Shown: piece after piece, positions 16,538 through 26,200 of the stretch | Numbering within the stretch: position 1 is the first letter of the stretch | How the letters are laid out: each line of letters begins with the position of its first letter | Assembly: GCA_002491115.1 (NCBI GenBank) | Contig: DKVI01000075.1 | Span: forward strand, 1-35,582 | Reading direction: 5' to 3' | DNA: 35,582 bases | DNA from: Lachnospiraceae bacterium UBA7182 | Lineage (GTDB): Bacteria; Bacillota; Clostridia; Lachnospirales; Lachnospiraceae | Translations under genes and position numbers: made by a program | Notes under the pieces: generated by a model | Seen by the model: only the letters and a program-made list of their open reading frames with translations | What the model was told of the DNA's origin: nothing | Database searches by the model: none

Positions 16538-19500
16538 TCACCTGATCTCAAACGCCTTCCCGGCCAGTTCCGTCAGTTCTTCATATTCCTGCATCATCTG
16601 CTTTGCTTCGTGCTCCTGTCCCAGGTCAAGCGCTCTCTGCATCCTGCAAAGTCTGTGATAACGGTCGTTTCCTTCACACCTGTTTGTATACTCCAGCGTT
16701 TGACATTCAGTAGAATGTTCCGTCCCATCCTCATCTGTCTCCGTAAAAAACCAGGTCAGCCGTTCTTTATAAAACAGAATAAAGGACCTTGTAAACACCC
16801 CGCCGCACACCGGATACAGGCGCTCTGTCTCATAGTCCAGCACTTTTTTCCCATGGTGTTCCAGTATATAATGAAGCACCACTTTATGTTCCGGGTCGCA
16901 CCGGTATTCTACCACCGTCCGGTCATCCGGCCGTCCCTGTTCTTCCAGATACGGCAGAAGATGCTTCATAAATTCAAAATATCTGCGCTTTTCCGTCATC
17001 TCCTTCATAAGCTTTCCTGCCAGACGCTTCCGGGAATCCGTCAGCGAAAGCGCCTGCGAGATATGTCTTAAATAAGACAGCTTTGCCGCTTCCGAAAGCC
17101 TGTCCTCCCAGAGCAGATGATGCTCCAGACAGTCAAAAAACTCCGGCACAGCCCCCTGTCCTTTCACAAAGTCCAGCCATCCGGCGTAATTCAGATAAGC
17201 CTGTAAGACCAGATTTTCCCCGTTTCCGTCATCCAGAGAAGCAAATACCGGGAACACGTCGTTCACGCAATGTTCCGTAAAAAGCGCCTGTACGACCACC
17301 TGCTCTCCAAGCTCAGGAAGGGCCAGGCCGAACCTGTCTCCTGCCTTCCAGATCTCAAGAAGTTCTTTCGTATTCCCCTGGCAGTTCTCTGCCAGAAGCC
17401 GTATCACATCCTCCGTGTAAATTCCTTTTGAAAATACCTGGCGGGCCAGAGGAAGCAGGCGCTCTTTGGATACTTTTTCCTCTTCCGTCAGACGCTGAAA
17501 CAGCCGAAGCACCTGACCGGCATCAACGTCGGCGCATCCGGTCTTTTCTAAAAGTGCAAGCGCCTCCTTGTCCTGGCCGGACACAATCAAAACGCCGATA
17601 TAAAAAGCCTGTTCCTTTCTCTTAAGTCTCATAATTCCCGCATCCGATATTTTGAGCCGCTCATCCAGGCACTCCGGACCCTGACGGCTGATCTCATAAT
17701 CCAGAAGCTCCAGCCTCAGTTTTTGACAGTAAGCCTCATCCACCCTTTCGTCATCCAGAAGGTCCCAGGCGAGCCACACATTTTCATCTGTCAGGCTGTG
17801 AGGACCTTTTCCGTCCAGCAGATACAGTTTCAGCCCCAGATGATCTTTCAGAGTCGACGTACAGACCTGCATAAATCCCGGCTCCACCAGCATTCGCTTC
17901 ATTTCATAGGCCACGGTCTTTTCATATCGCTTTCCCTGACCGTCCACCAGGATAATCCGCGCGCCGGGCGTATAGACCGGGATATAAGCGCATCCCCCCG
18001 TAAGGCGGACCGTGATCTTTTCCCGAAGCTGTTCATAGGCCACTTCCACCAGGCGCATCCGCCTGTCTTTACAGGTGAGTTTCCTGAGAAACAAAAGATC
18101 TGCCAACGCTTCCAGCATATCCTTGCCAAGCGGCTCTACCAGCAGGCATTTACTGTACAGCCAGGCCAGCGAATCATCGATCTTCCGCTGATGAAGCTGC
18201 TGCAGTAAAAACTCCTGAAGCATCCGCCTGTATTCCTCATAAAGCGCCTCTCCCGGCGTCCCATACCGGACCAGATTACAGTAAAGCGTAGTCTTTAAAC
18301 GTCCGGTCAATGTATTGTGGTAATGAAAGTAAAGAAGTACCTGCCGGGGCAAAAGCTTCGGGTACTCTTTCGGAAGCGCGTACAGAAAATATTCGTAAAG
18401 ATTTGTGATCTTCGCGTCCAGTTCCACGCCCTTTTGATACCAGTAAAAAGCATCCGCATCGGTCCTGTTCCCCCGGATATAGACAGAGCAGACAGCACCT
18501 GCGGTCTCTTTGGACGGACTTATTTTATAACAGGTCTTCAAAAATGCGGCCGCAAACAAGGACCATTTTTTAATCCTGCCTGCCTGCTTTGCCGCCGCCT
18601 GAGCAGCTTCCACGGTCAGAAGTCCCCGGGACGCCGCCCAGCCAAATACCTGCAAAGTAAACGCGTCCAGCCGGGTAAAAAGCGCCGGGTCTTCCCTGAG
18701 CAGGTTCCATGCTTCCTGATAGAGAAGCCGGTTTTTCACACCCGCGTAAAACTGCCGCTCCAGAACCATATAGCGGGTACGGGGATTTTTCTTAAGCTGC
18801 GGGTCAAGCCTCAGCAAAAAACCCGTGACCATACCATTTTTAGGCCTTTTCTGATAAAATTTTCTAAGCTGCGCCACGCTGGCCAAAGTTACTTTTTCAT
18901 CGTTTCTGTAAAGAGCATTCACATAGAGAAATAACGCGCAGATTTCCATTTCTTTTTGCTGATACAGGCGGACCTTTTCGTATTTATGCAGAATACGGCC
19001 CGCTTCTTCTCTGCGCCCCTCCCGCAGCATCACCCAGATATCAATCAGCGGATACAGATCCGACTGTCTGTCCGCTTTTTTCAGACTTTCTACCAGTGCC
19101 CGAAGACGCCGGTCAGCCTCTTCCTTTGTACAGGAATTCCGGCCTTCCTCTTCCAGAACCATCTGAATCTGAGTCAGATACGACTCCTGCTTTCTGTATG
19201 CTTTCCACTCGTCGCTTCGGCCTTTTCCTTTTTTTGGTTCCAGAGACTCTATTTTAAGCTTCGCGAACTCAGGAAGCAGCGGTTTTTCTTCTGTTTTACG
19301 GGTTTCTTCCTGATCGCCCTCCATCCGGATCTCGACAGGAAGCTCGTATTCCCCCGCGTCCGTGATCAGCCATATGCTGTCTCTAAGCGTCTCTCCCGGC
19401 CGAAAATACCGGGGCATACAGGTAAATTCGATCCTGGATACTCTGGCGTAGAAACCGTCGCTCTTAAAAGCCATTCCCTGCATATGGGTAAAAAGAACCC

Positions 19501-19657
19501 CCTTTATCCTGCGCGCGTCCGCCGACGCGACGGTAAAACTTCCCTGGATTTCTTCTCCTTCTTTTATCTCAAAAGACAGTTTCTTTGGCTCTGTGGTTAC
19601 TTTCGGCTGATTATAAACAAATACTCCGTTAAAAAAATCTGTAATTTTATCTTTCAT
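16538..19657 (-). CDS. DUF5717-like giant helical scaffold protein
   Basis: A 1039-residue protein that I recall as the DUF5717 family, known mainly as a neighbour of DUF5716 in Lachnospiraceae; no function is established to my knowledge. Residues about 20-115 look like an all-beta, Ig-like domain. A long alpha-solenoid follows (about 150-540), with TPR-like patterns such as DAFYWYQKGVELDAKITNLY. A short beta insert (about 548-600) contains VYTPGARIILVDGQGKRYEK. More helical repeats run to about 905, then a beta-rich domain (915-985) and a final helix. No signal peptide or membrane helix is seen. The Shine-Dalgarno is weak. It is the first gene of a three-gene unit, with its stop within four bases of the next start. 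Confidence 0.82.
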   Translation of the reverse strand: MKDKITDFFNGVFVYNQPKVTTEPKKLSFEIKEGEEIQGSFTVASADARRIKGVLFTHMQGMAFKSDGFYARVSRIEFTCMPRYFRPGETLRDSIWLITDAGEYELPVEIRMEGDQEETRKTEEKPLLPEFAKLKIESLEPKKGKGRSDEWKAYRKQESYLTQIQMVLEEEGRNSCTKEEADRRLRALVESLKKADRQSDLYPLIDIWVMLREGRREEAGRILHKYEKVRLYQQKEMEICALFLYVNALYRNDEKVTLASVAQLRKFYQKRPKNGMVTGFLLRLDPQLKKNPRTRYMVLERQFYAGVKNRLLYQEAWNLLREDPALFTRLDAFTLQVFGWAASRGLLTVEAAQAAAKQAGRIKKWSLFAAAFLKTCYKISPSKETAGAVCSVYIRGNRTDADAFYWYQKGVELDAKITNLYEYFLYALPKEYPKLLPRQVLLYFHYHNTLTGRLKTTLYCNLVRYGTPGEALYEEYRRMLQEFLLQQLHQRKIDDSLAWLYSKCLLVEPLGKDMLEALADLLFLRKLTCKDRRMRLVEVAYEQLREKITVRLTGGCAYIPVYTPGARIILVDGQGKRYEKTVAYEMKRMLVEPGFMQVCTSTLKDHLGLKLYLLDGKGPHSLTDENVWLAWDLLDDERVDEAYCQKLRLELLDYEISRQGPECLDERLKISDAGIMRLKRKEQAFYIGVLIVSGQDKEALALLEKTGCADVDAGQVLRLFQRLTEEEKVSKERLLPLARQVFSKGIYTEDVIRLLAENCQGNTKELLEIWKAGDRFGLALPELGEQVVVQALFTEHCVNDVFPVFASLDDGNGENLVLQAYLNYAGWLDFVKGQGAVPEFFDCLEHHLLWEDRLSEAAKLSYLRHISQALSLTDSRKRLAGKLMKEMTEKRRYFEFMKHLLPYLEEQGRPDDRTVVEYRCDPEHKVVLHYILEHHGKKVLDYETERLYPVCGGVFTRSFILFYKERLTWFFTETDEDGTEHSTECQTLEYTNRCEGNDRYHRLCRMQRALDLGQEHEAKQMMQEYEELTELAGKAFEIR

Positions 19658-19667
19658 TGGGACCCCG

Positions 19668-19695
19668 TTGCTTTTTTGGTGTTTTGGTATATAAT
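19668..19695 (+). promoter_or_regulatory. Probable promoter of the aminotransferase gene
   Basis: TTGCTT (19668-19673), a 16-base spacer and TATAAT (19690-19695) lie 66 bases before the ATG at 19762. The -35 box is imperfect but the -10 box is consensus. Confidence 0.55.
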
Positions 19696-19700
19696 ATCAA

Positions 19701-19730
19701 AGTATACCACTGTTTCGCCGTACCGCGCAA
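19701..19730 (-). promoter_or_regulatory. Probable promoter of the DUF5717/DUF5716 operon
   Basis: TTGCGC (19730-19725), an 18-base spacer and TATACT (19706-19701) lie 43 bases before the ATG at 19657. It is back to back with the rightward promoter, with the two -10 boxes only five bases apart, so the two polymerases should compete. Confidence 0.5.
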
Positions 19731-19761
19731 CCAGACTGACAGAACAAGTGAGGAAAATCCT

Positions 19762-20886
19762 ATGAAACAACAGATAAATATAGAAGCAAAAGAACATTTT
19801 CACGGAAGCGATCTGGAAAAGATCGAGAAATGTTTCGGCATTCCCAAAGAATCCATCACAGGCTTTGGGGCCAATGTCAACCCTCTGGGCATCTCCCCCA
19901 GATTAAGAGAAGGGCTTGCCCACAAGATCGACGTGATCACTTCCTACCCGGACCCTGCGTATACCGAACTTCGAAAGCATATCGCGGGCTATGCCCTCTG
20001 CCGCCCCGAACAGGTACTTCCGGGCAACGGCTGCACGGAGCTGATCTCCCTTTTTATACACGCTCTAAAGCCGAAACACGCGCTGATCGTCACACCTACT
20101 TACTCTGAGTACGAACGGGAAATCCTGCTTTCAGGCGGCCATGTGACCCATTATGGACTGAAAGAATCTTCTGATTTCAAACTGGAAACCGACGCTTTCT
20201 GCTCCTCGCTTACGGATGAGACGGATCTGTGCGTGATCTGCAATCCCAACAATCCTACCTCCACGGCAAACACGCCGGAGGAAATGCGTAAAATTCTCTC
20301 CTGCTGCCGGACGCACGGGATCTTTGTTCTGATCGATGAAACTTACGCGGAGTTTGCCCCCGACCAGACAAGTGTCTCCTGTGTGGGGCTTCTGGATGAA
20401 TTTGACAATTTCGCCATCCTCAGGGGGATCTCCAAATTCTTTGCCGCCCCGGGACTGCGTCTTGGCTACGCCATGACCGGACGTTCTGCGCTCCTGGAAC
20501 AGATTAAAAAAGCCAAAGACCCCTGGACCGTTAACAGTCTGGCCGACGCCGCAGGCGCACTGATGTTCACGGACCAGGCATACATCGAACAAACCCGCAG
20601 CCTGATCTCTTCCGAGCGGGAACGCATCTATCAGGAACTGATGGCCTGGGACACCGTGAAAGTCTACCGTCCCTACGCCAATTTCATCCTTGTGCGCATT
20701 TTAAAAGAAAATGTCACTTCCTATGACATCTTTCTTCATGCCATCAAACAGGGACTTATGCTCCGGGACTGCTCCAGCTTTCCCGGCCTGGAAGACGGGA
20801 CTTTCTTCCGGTTCTGCTTTATGATGCCAGAAAAGAATACAGAGCTTTTGAAATGCCTGAAAGAAATTTTACAGCCCGGCATGTAG
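19762..20886 (+). CDS. PLP-dependent class I/II aminotransferase (HisC/CobD-like)
   Basis: A 374-residue fold-type I PLP enzyme. It has the HisC/CobD layout: NVNPLGISPRL near the N-terminus, LPGNGCTELI for PLP-phosphate contacts, CNPNNPTS (the conserved Asn-Pro segment), LIDETYAEF with the Asp that pairs with the PLP nitrogen, and SKFFAAPGLRLGY with the Schiff-base Lys and C-terminal Arg. These features fit histidinol-phosphate aminotransferase or threonine-phosphate decarboxylase, which cannot be separated by eye. No his or cob gene is nearby, so a general aminotransferase role is also open. I chose the ATG at 19762 after GTGAGGAAAA rather than the longer frame starting at 19657, which would run through the promoter region. 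Confidence 0.88.
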   Translation: MKQQINIEAKEHFHGSDLEKIEKCFGIPKESITGFGANVNPLGISPRLREGLAHKIDVITSYPDPAYTELRKHIAGYALCRPEQVLPGNGCTELISLFIHALKPKHALIVTPTYSEYEREILLSGGHVTHYGLKESSDFKLETDAFCSSLTDETDLCVICNPNNPTSTANTPEEMRKILSCCRTHGIFVLIDETYAEFAPDQTSVSCVGLLDEFDNFAILRGISKFFAAPGLRLGYAMTGRSALLEQIKKAKDPWTVNSLADAAGALMFTDQAYIEQTRSLISSERERIYQELMAWDTVKVYRPYANFILVRILKENVTSYDIFLHAIKQGLMLRDCSSFPGLEDGTFFRFCFMMPEKNTELLKCLKEILQPGM

Positions 20887-20903
20887 CGGCCGGGCTGTCT
20901 TTA
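20871..20903 (+). terminator. Terminator between convergent genes
   Basis: A perfect 10-base-pair stem, ACAGCCCGGC (20871-20880) with GCCGGGCTGT (20889-20898), has an eight-base loop and is followed by CTTTATT. The stop codon of the aminotransferase gene lies inside it. On the minus strand it is followed by AAAATTTC, so its action there is likely weaker. Confidence 0.78.
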
Positions 20904-21884
20904 TTCAAAATATTCCTGATACACCTCAAAGAAAGAACTGGTCTTTACCTCTTCATAATCCGCAAAGGAAACCTTATTCCACAGCTTTTCCTGAAACTCC
21001 GACAGCGTATCCTGCATCAGCCCGGAGTAAACCTGCTGAAACCGCTCTGTCTGGCGCTGACGGGCTACCTGGACTTTGTTGGCTTCCGATTCTTCTTCCA
21101 TAAATGTGTTCAGACATTTCAGGATATAATATCCCCCGTCCGCCGCGAACACATCGCTCACTTCTTCATTGTCCAGATCAAAAGCCACAGCTTCGTACGC
21201 CTCGCTCTCGTCTCCTCTGGCAATGGCAACGGTCGTCTGGGACGCTTTGGAATAGTTGGACGCAAGGGCGGAAAAATCCTCTCCTTCCTCCAGCCTGCCT
21301 TTCAGCTCCTGCGCCAGATTCTCCTCAGGCACAAAGATCTGCTGAATCTGAATGATGCGGGCTTCGTCATCGCTGATTTCCACCGCCGCGTCCTCGGTGA
21401 TCTGCCCGTAGGCCTTATGGGCCAGGCAGTAATCTTCATACATCCTTTTGATCCCGTCTTCATCCGTTTTTAAGAGACGCACCTCGGCTTCGCTCAGGGA
21501 CGAAAAATACGCATGGGCTGCTTCCCCTGCCTTTCCTTTTTCGTCTTCGGACAGTTCGATCTTTTGCTCGCCGGCCAGAAGCACCATGCTTTTTACCTGG
21601 GCAAGCTGCGATACCACCTGACTTTTTAAATATTCCTCCAGCGTCCGGTCACCGAAATCCCGCTCCCACATCTCTATTCCGTATACATTTTCATACTGGT
21701 TTTTCTGATTGTTCAGATACACCAGGGCCTCCGGAAGCATGCAGGACACGTCCCCGATCCGGAACAGTTCGTTGGAGGCAAGCCCTGTGGTCAATACAAT
21801 TTTCGTGTTCTCGCACCCGGTCAGCAATCCGCTGCATAATACAACCGCAAGCATCCCCGCGGCTATTCTATGTCTAAGCCTCAT
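20901..21884 (-). CDS. Parvulin-like peptidyl-prolyl isomerase lipoprotein (PrsA/SurA-like foldase)
   Basis: A 327-residue exported lipoprotein; the lipobox LTGC puts the lipid on Cys24. It should help fold proteins outside the membrane. A SurA/PrsA-like helical N-domain (about 60-165) precedes a parvulin-like region (about 175-275). That region contains IIQIQQIFVPEEN, where classical parvulins have a His, then LEEGEDFSALASNYSKAS and VFAADGGYYILKCLN. The missing His in the first strand means isomerase activity is not certain and it may act mainly as a chaperone. The start overlaps the end of the Cof-type phosphatase gene by eleven bases, so the two share a transcript. Confidence 0.85.
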   Translation of the reverse strand: MRLRHRIAAGMLAVVLCSGLLTGCENTKIVLTTGLASNELFRIGDVSCMLPEALVYLNNQKNQYENVYGIEMWERDFGDRTLEEYLKSQVVSQLAQVKSMVLLAGEQKIELSEDEKGKAGEAAHAYFSSLSEAEVRLLKTDEDGIKRMYEDYCLAHKAYGQITEDAAVEISDDEARIIQIQQIFVPEENLAQELKGRLEEGEDFSALASNYSKASQTTVAIARGDESEAYEAVAFDLDNEEVSDVFAADGGYYILKCLNTFMEEESEANKVQVARQRQTERFQQVYSGLMQDTLSEFQEKLWNKVSFADYEEVKTSSFFEVYQEYFE

Positions 21885-22680
21885 TTTTTATCTCCCCTAA
21901 CAGTTTCTTTAAAACCCGGAGCACGCCGTCCTCCTCGTAGGAGGCCACCTCGTACCTGGCCGCCTTTTTTACATCCGGATGCGCCAGGACGGAAGCATAG
22001 CTTAGAGCGGAACGCTCCAGCATGGACACGTCGTTAAAATTGTCGCCGAATACGACGGTCTCTTCAGGACCGATCCCCAGCGTCTCCTGAATCCACTGCA
22101 CCGCGTTTCCTTTAGTAGAAGAAGTATCGTTAATGTCCACCCATTTCGCCCCGGATATGCTGAGGATAAACTTGTCCTTCCACCGATCATACAGACGGTC
22201 ATAGACCTCCCGGGCTCCGTTATGGCAATACAGACTTAACTTGATACAGGATTCCACATAATCGTTTATATCCTTCACTACGCCGCCTTTTCCTCTGTAT
22301 TCCTCGAAAATAAGATGATGAAACTCCGGCGTTCCGTTGTCCGTATAGAACCCGTCCTTTGTGGATAACAGAGAATAGCAGGTGGAAATGCTGCGCACAT
22401 CCGCGATCAGTGCTTTCGTATCCTGCAGATCCATATGTGTCTCCCTGGCCGGTATCCCGTACCGCTGAATATACGCGCCGTTATCCGCCAGATAATAAAT
22501 CTGATCCCGGATCTCGTGGAAAATGGCGTCTATGCTGCTGGCCTGCCTGCCGCTGGCCGCCGCGAACTCCACGCCGCACTCTCTGAGGGCGCGGATTACA
22601 TCCATATATTCCGGGTGAATGCCTGTGGCGCCTTCCGGCGCCAGTGTACCGTCTATGTCACTGATAATCAATCGAATCAT
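21874..22680 (-). CDS. Cof-type HAD-superfamily hydrolase
   Basis: A 268-residue HAD phosphatase of the Cof/type IIB group, whose members act on sugar phosphates, flavin nucleotides or PLP. The nucleophile motif DIDGTLAPEG lies at residues 8-17, motif II is AAASGRQ near residue 40, the conserved lysine is in SSTKGNAV, and the acidic motif is VVFGDNFNDVSML. The middle 85-185 is the mixed alpha/beta cap that sets specificity. It starts at 22680 with AAAGGA upstream and is the first gene of a two-gene unit with the foldase lipoprotein. The pairing suggests nothing specific about the substrate. Confidence 0.92.
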   Translation of the reverse strand: MIRLIISDIDGTLAPEGATGIHPEYMDVIRALRECGVEFAAASGRQASSIDAIFHEIRDQIYYLADNGAYIQRYGIPARETHMDLQDTKALIADVRSISTCYSLLSTKDGFYTDNGTPEFHHLIFEEYRGKGGVVKDINDYVESCIKLSLYCHNGAREVYDRLYDRWKDKFILSISGAKWVDINDTSSTKGNAVQWIQETLGIGPEETVVFGDNFNDVSMLERSALSYASVLAHPDVKKAARYEVASYEEDGVLRVLKKLLGEIKNEA

Positions 22681-22713
22681 GTTTTCTTTCTTCCTTTACT
22701 GTCAATACTAGAT

Positions 22714-22742
22714 AGTGTACTGGAAAATTCCCGAAAGCTCAA
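22714..22742 (-). promoter_or_regulatory. Probable promoter of the Cof-phosphatase/foldase unit
   Basis: TTGAGC (22742-22737), a 17-base spacer and TACACT (22719-22714) lie 33 bases before the ATG at 22680. Confidence 0.55.
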
Positions 22743-22773
22743 CGATTTTTCTAAAAATTTAATGATTTTTTTC

Positions 22774-22802
22774 TTTCCAACAGGCGGCATTTATATTAGA
22801 AT
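22774..22802 (+). promoter_or_regulatory. Tentative promoter of the small acidic protein gene
   Basis: TTTCCA (22774-22779), a 17-base spacer and TAGAAT (22797-22802) lie 44 bases before the ATG at 22847. Both boxes deviate from consensus. Confidence 0.35.
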
Positions 22803-22846
22803 GGTAAATAACAGATTTTGCCAATCCATGAAAGGAGTATTCATTT

Positions 22847-23146
22847 ATGAAAAAATTCATCAAAACACTCACCACCGTCACTGCCGCGGCGCTTGCCGTT
22901 GCCGGAGGCATATACGCTTTCCGCAGGTTTTTTAATAAGGACAAGGATGCCGAAGACGAGTTTGACGACGAAGAACTGTTTGACGATGATTTCGACGAGG
23001 ACGAAGAAGAAACTTATGAGGATGCGGCGGCCGAAGACACGGAAGTAAAGACCGACAGCGCAGAAGCCTCTGAGGAAGAAGCGGATATCTTTGTGGAAGA
23101 GGATCATACGGATTCTGTTTCCGGCGAAAAAGAAAAAGAAGATTAA
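22847..23146 (+). CDS. Small membrane-anchored, highly acidic protein
   Basis: I do not recognise this family. The 99 residues begin with a short basic segment (MKKFIKT) and one hydrophobic helix (about 8-25). A tail follows in which well over a third of residues are Asp or Glu, with almost no aromatic residues apart from a few Phe. By the positive-inside rule the tail should face outside, or the helix is a signal anchor. The tail is probably disordered. Coding status is supported by AAAGGAG nine bases before the ATG, the terminator 18 bases after the stop, and the composition. It is monocistronic between two divergent or convergent units. Metal or cationic-peptide binding is conceivable but unsupported. 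Confidence 0.75.
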   Translation: MKKFIKTLTTVTAAALAVAGGIYAFRRFFNKDKDAEDEFDDEELFDDDFDEDEEETYEDAAAEDTEVKTDSAEASEEEADIFVEEDHTDSVSGEKEKED

Positions 23147-23163
23147 ATCCGGAAAGGATACTG

Positions 23164-23202
23164 CGGGAGGGATGAGACAGGCAGTCACATCCCTCCCGTT
23201 TT
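23164..23202 (+). terminator. Rho-independent terminator after the small acidic protein gene
   Basis: An 11-base-pair stem, CGGGAGGGATG (23164-23174) with CATCCCTCCCG (23188-23198), is followed by TTTTC. It also sits just past the stop of the convergent large gene, but that side lacks a T tract. Confidence 0.85.
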
Positions 23203-23220
23203 CTGAGAAATCCCTGTTTT

Positions 23221-26200
23221 TTAAAAGCCCGGATCGGCCACCAGATCGGACGGTCTGAAGTTTTTAATTGTCTGGCTCCAGTCCGAGATTCCGATCAGAC
23301 TTAAATATTTATCCATTCTCGCTAACGACTGCTCTGTGTCTATGTATTTGTATATGCCATAAGACTCCTTACGTTTCTGCTCGCCGTTTTCACCACGTCC
23401 TGTCAGCCCCAGGTATAACCCGCCTTTTGTTTCATCCGGATCATCCAGGTACGCGCGGATCATGCAGGCGTCAATCCTGTCGTTAAACATGGCGATATAA
23501 TATCCGTATCCAAGCGCAGCCGCCTGCGCTTCTTCTTCACCGGTATTCCCCAGCCTTGCCGAATATCCATGCTCACCTAAAATAACCCTGACAGAGCGAT
23601 CGGGTTTATTATATTTTGTTTCCAAAGCAGACAGGTAGTCCGTCAACACCTGTATATTTTTCATGGATATATATTTCGTAGTGACAGCGTCTGTCGTATT
23701 GGAAAAATCCGACCAGAATTTTGACCGGGTCAGCGGCTGCGAATAAGCGTGATAATTTACATTCCACTGCATATCCGGCGCGGTCCGGTTCATATAATCG
23801 GCAAATTCGTCCAGAAACGCTTTTCCGCTGTGGCCTGCCACAGATGCCGTCCAGCAGTGATCCAGAGAGATAAAAAGCCTGGGGCTGGCCGCGGAACGCC
23901 GGACGCCCTGATGGAGAAGCTGAAAAGCCTTCGCGTAGTTTTCCACACAGTCCTTCAGGGACATGCCTCCTGAATAATTCCAGGCTTTACAACTGTTCAC
24001 TTCATTTCCAAGCGTCCAGTTTTCAATCCGATATTTATCGTTTTGCGCATATGTTTCTCCCAGCCAGCAGAAAAGAGCCTCAAACGTATCCCTTGCCTTC
24101 TGCTCCTGCATATTCAGTGTATAGTAAGGAGCGGCTCCTTTTTTCCGGGCAGAAGGGTGAATCAGATAGGAAAGCTCTTCTTTCCAGCTTAAAAGAAATA
24201 CTGCCGTTACATTCCGTTTATGCGGGCCATACCACAGCTCATTACCCCAGCCGTTTAAGTTGTAAATCTCATTGCCCCATAAATCCCTGAAATAATAGGT
24301 ATTTCCTTTATAGGTATAAGCTCTGTACCCGCCTCCTTCTGTTGTGCCTATCAGATCCGCCAAATCGATATTCAGCAGCACATGCTGCACTTTCAAATCA
24401 TCCGTATCGGCAAAATCTGTTCCCTGGATTCCCTTCTTGGATGAAATCCTGTCATTCTCCTCGTAATAGCCCCAGTATTCGTCGTTTCTCGCCGACGACA
24501 CAGCTTCCGGGTTCCGGAGAAAAGCGCCGTCGCTCAGGAGTTGATATTTTCCTTTTTCCACTTCCACCGCAATCCCATAGCGGCTCATCACTTCGGTTCC
24601 CAGCGCGTCGTCGGACAAAAACTCTGCCTCTATGGAAAATACGTCCTCCCGGGTCTGTACATCCACAACGCCTTCGGATGCTTTTAAAATCCGCGGTTCC
24701 GCGCTGTCCAGCATAGCGATATAAAAGGTATCTTTTAAGTGTTCCAGCGTTTCGCTTCGGTTCGCCGTCAGGACAATCCTGATCCGATGGTTTTCTTTTT
24801 CGCAGGAGGAAATCCGGCATTCTGTCAGCATAAATTTTTCTCCCCCCGTGGGAAGGGTTATATCGCTGTTATTGGGATCATCCGCCGCACTTCCGTCTTT
24901 TATGACACAGAAATCCACGATACAGGTCCCCTGGTAATTCCCTTTTCCTGTCAGGATCATCTGGTAATTGCCCGCGCTTTTTACTGTGCTGCTGGTCTTT
25001 CCGGCAGAGGAGCGATATTTCACCGTGTAGTCTGTCTTCCACTTAAGAGACAGGGCTTCCTGCGCCCCGTCCGCGGCAAAAACTACAGAAGAAGGACGCA
25101 CAGGAAGATTTTTCCCTGTATATTTCCATATATGCGGACAGGACACCTGCACAGAAGCAATATCCTTTTTGATAATCGTAAAAGTCTTTTTGACACTGCC
25201 GGTATAATTTCCTTTTCCTTTTATGGTAACTGTATTTTTTCCGGCTTTCAGTTTTTTGGGGTAAGTAACCGTATAATCCTGATCGGGTATACATGCTGTA
25301 CTTACATGTTCCGTTTCAGGATAGGCAACCATTACATCCGGCCGGGCGAAGTCTTCCTCCCACTGAACAGGCTCTTCTGACAAGTCCACCGAGTCCGCCA
25401 TCAACCGGATATCCATAGTTTTCATCGGGCGCTTCTGAATCTTGAATTTTAGCGTCCTTGTTCCGGTGAAGTTGCCGCCCTCGGTCCCTGTGACAATGGC
25501 AGACGCTGTCCCAACTGCCGTATTATCGGTATATGTAACCGTATAGTCTCCGGGAATTTCTTCTGTGTTCCGGGTCAAAGCAGTTTTATTATACACAAGC
25601 TGAAGATCCGGCGTATATTCCTCTCCGCTGTAATACAGTTTCGTCGCATTTAACACTTTCGCCGATGCTTTTGTAATCGCCTGCGGCAATATGGTAAAAT
25701 AAACTGGAAGCTCTTTCCCATAGTCCTCTTCTCTGATGCTCCTGATGATAACGCAGGGCGCTGTACCTTCTCTGATCGTTTCATCGACAGCCGCCTTTGC
25801 ATTTATGTTATTTTCGTAGGAAAGTGTGTAATGCGTATTCACTTTTAAGGTCTTCTTTGTCAGCGCGTCTTTTACCGTGATCTTCGGTTTAATCTCTTTA
25901 CCTGTATAGGTCTGGTCTTTGATGGCTGACACCGTAATGATGCCTTCCAGCGAATTTTCCGCCGATCTTTCATTTTCAGTTATTTCCAGAAGCGTATCGT
26001 TTTTTGGAGAACCAGATTCTGTATTGTCCTCCCCTGCCTCCTGATCAGACACATCTGTTTCTGTACTGCCCGTTTCCGCGTTCGGATTTTCTGTTTCATT
26101 ACTGTCAGGGCCAGAGACGGTATCCTCCGGAGCCGGAACAGTATCCTCTCGATCGGCGTCATCCGGGTCAGATACGACATAATCTTCTATTCCCTTATCA

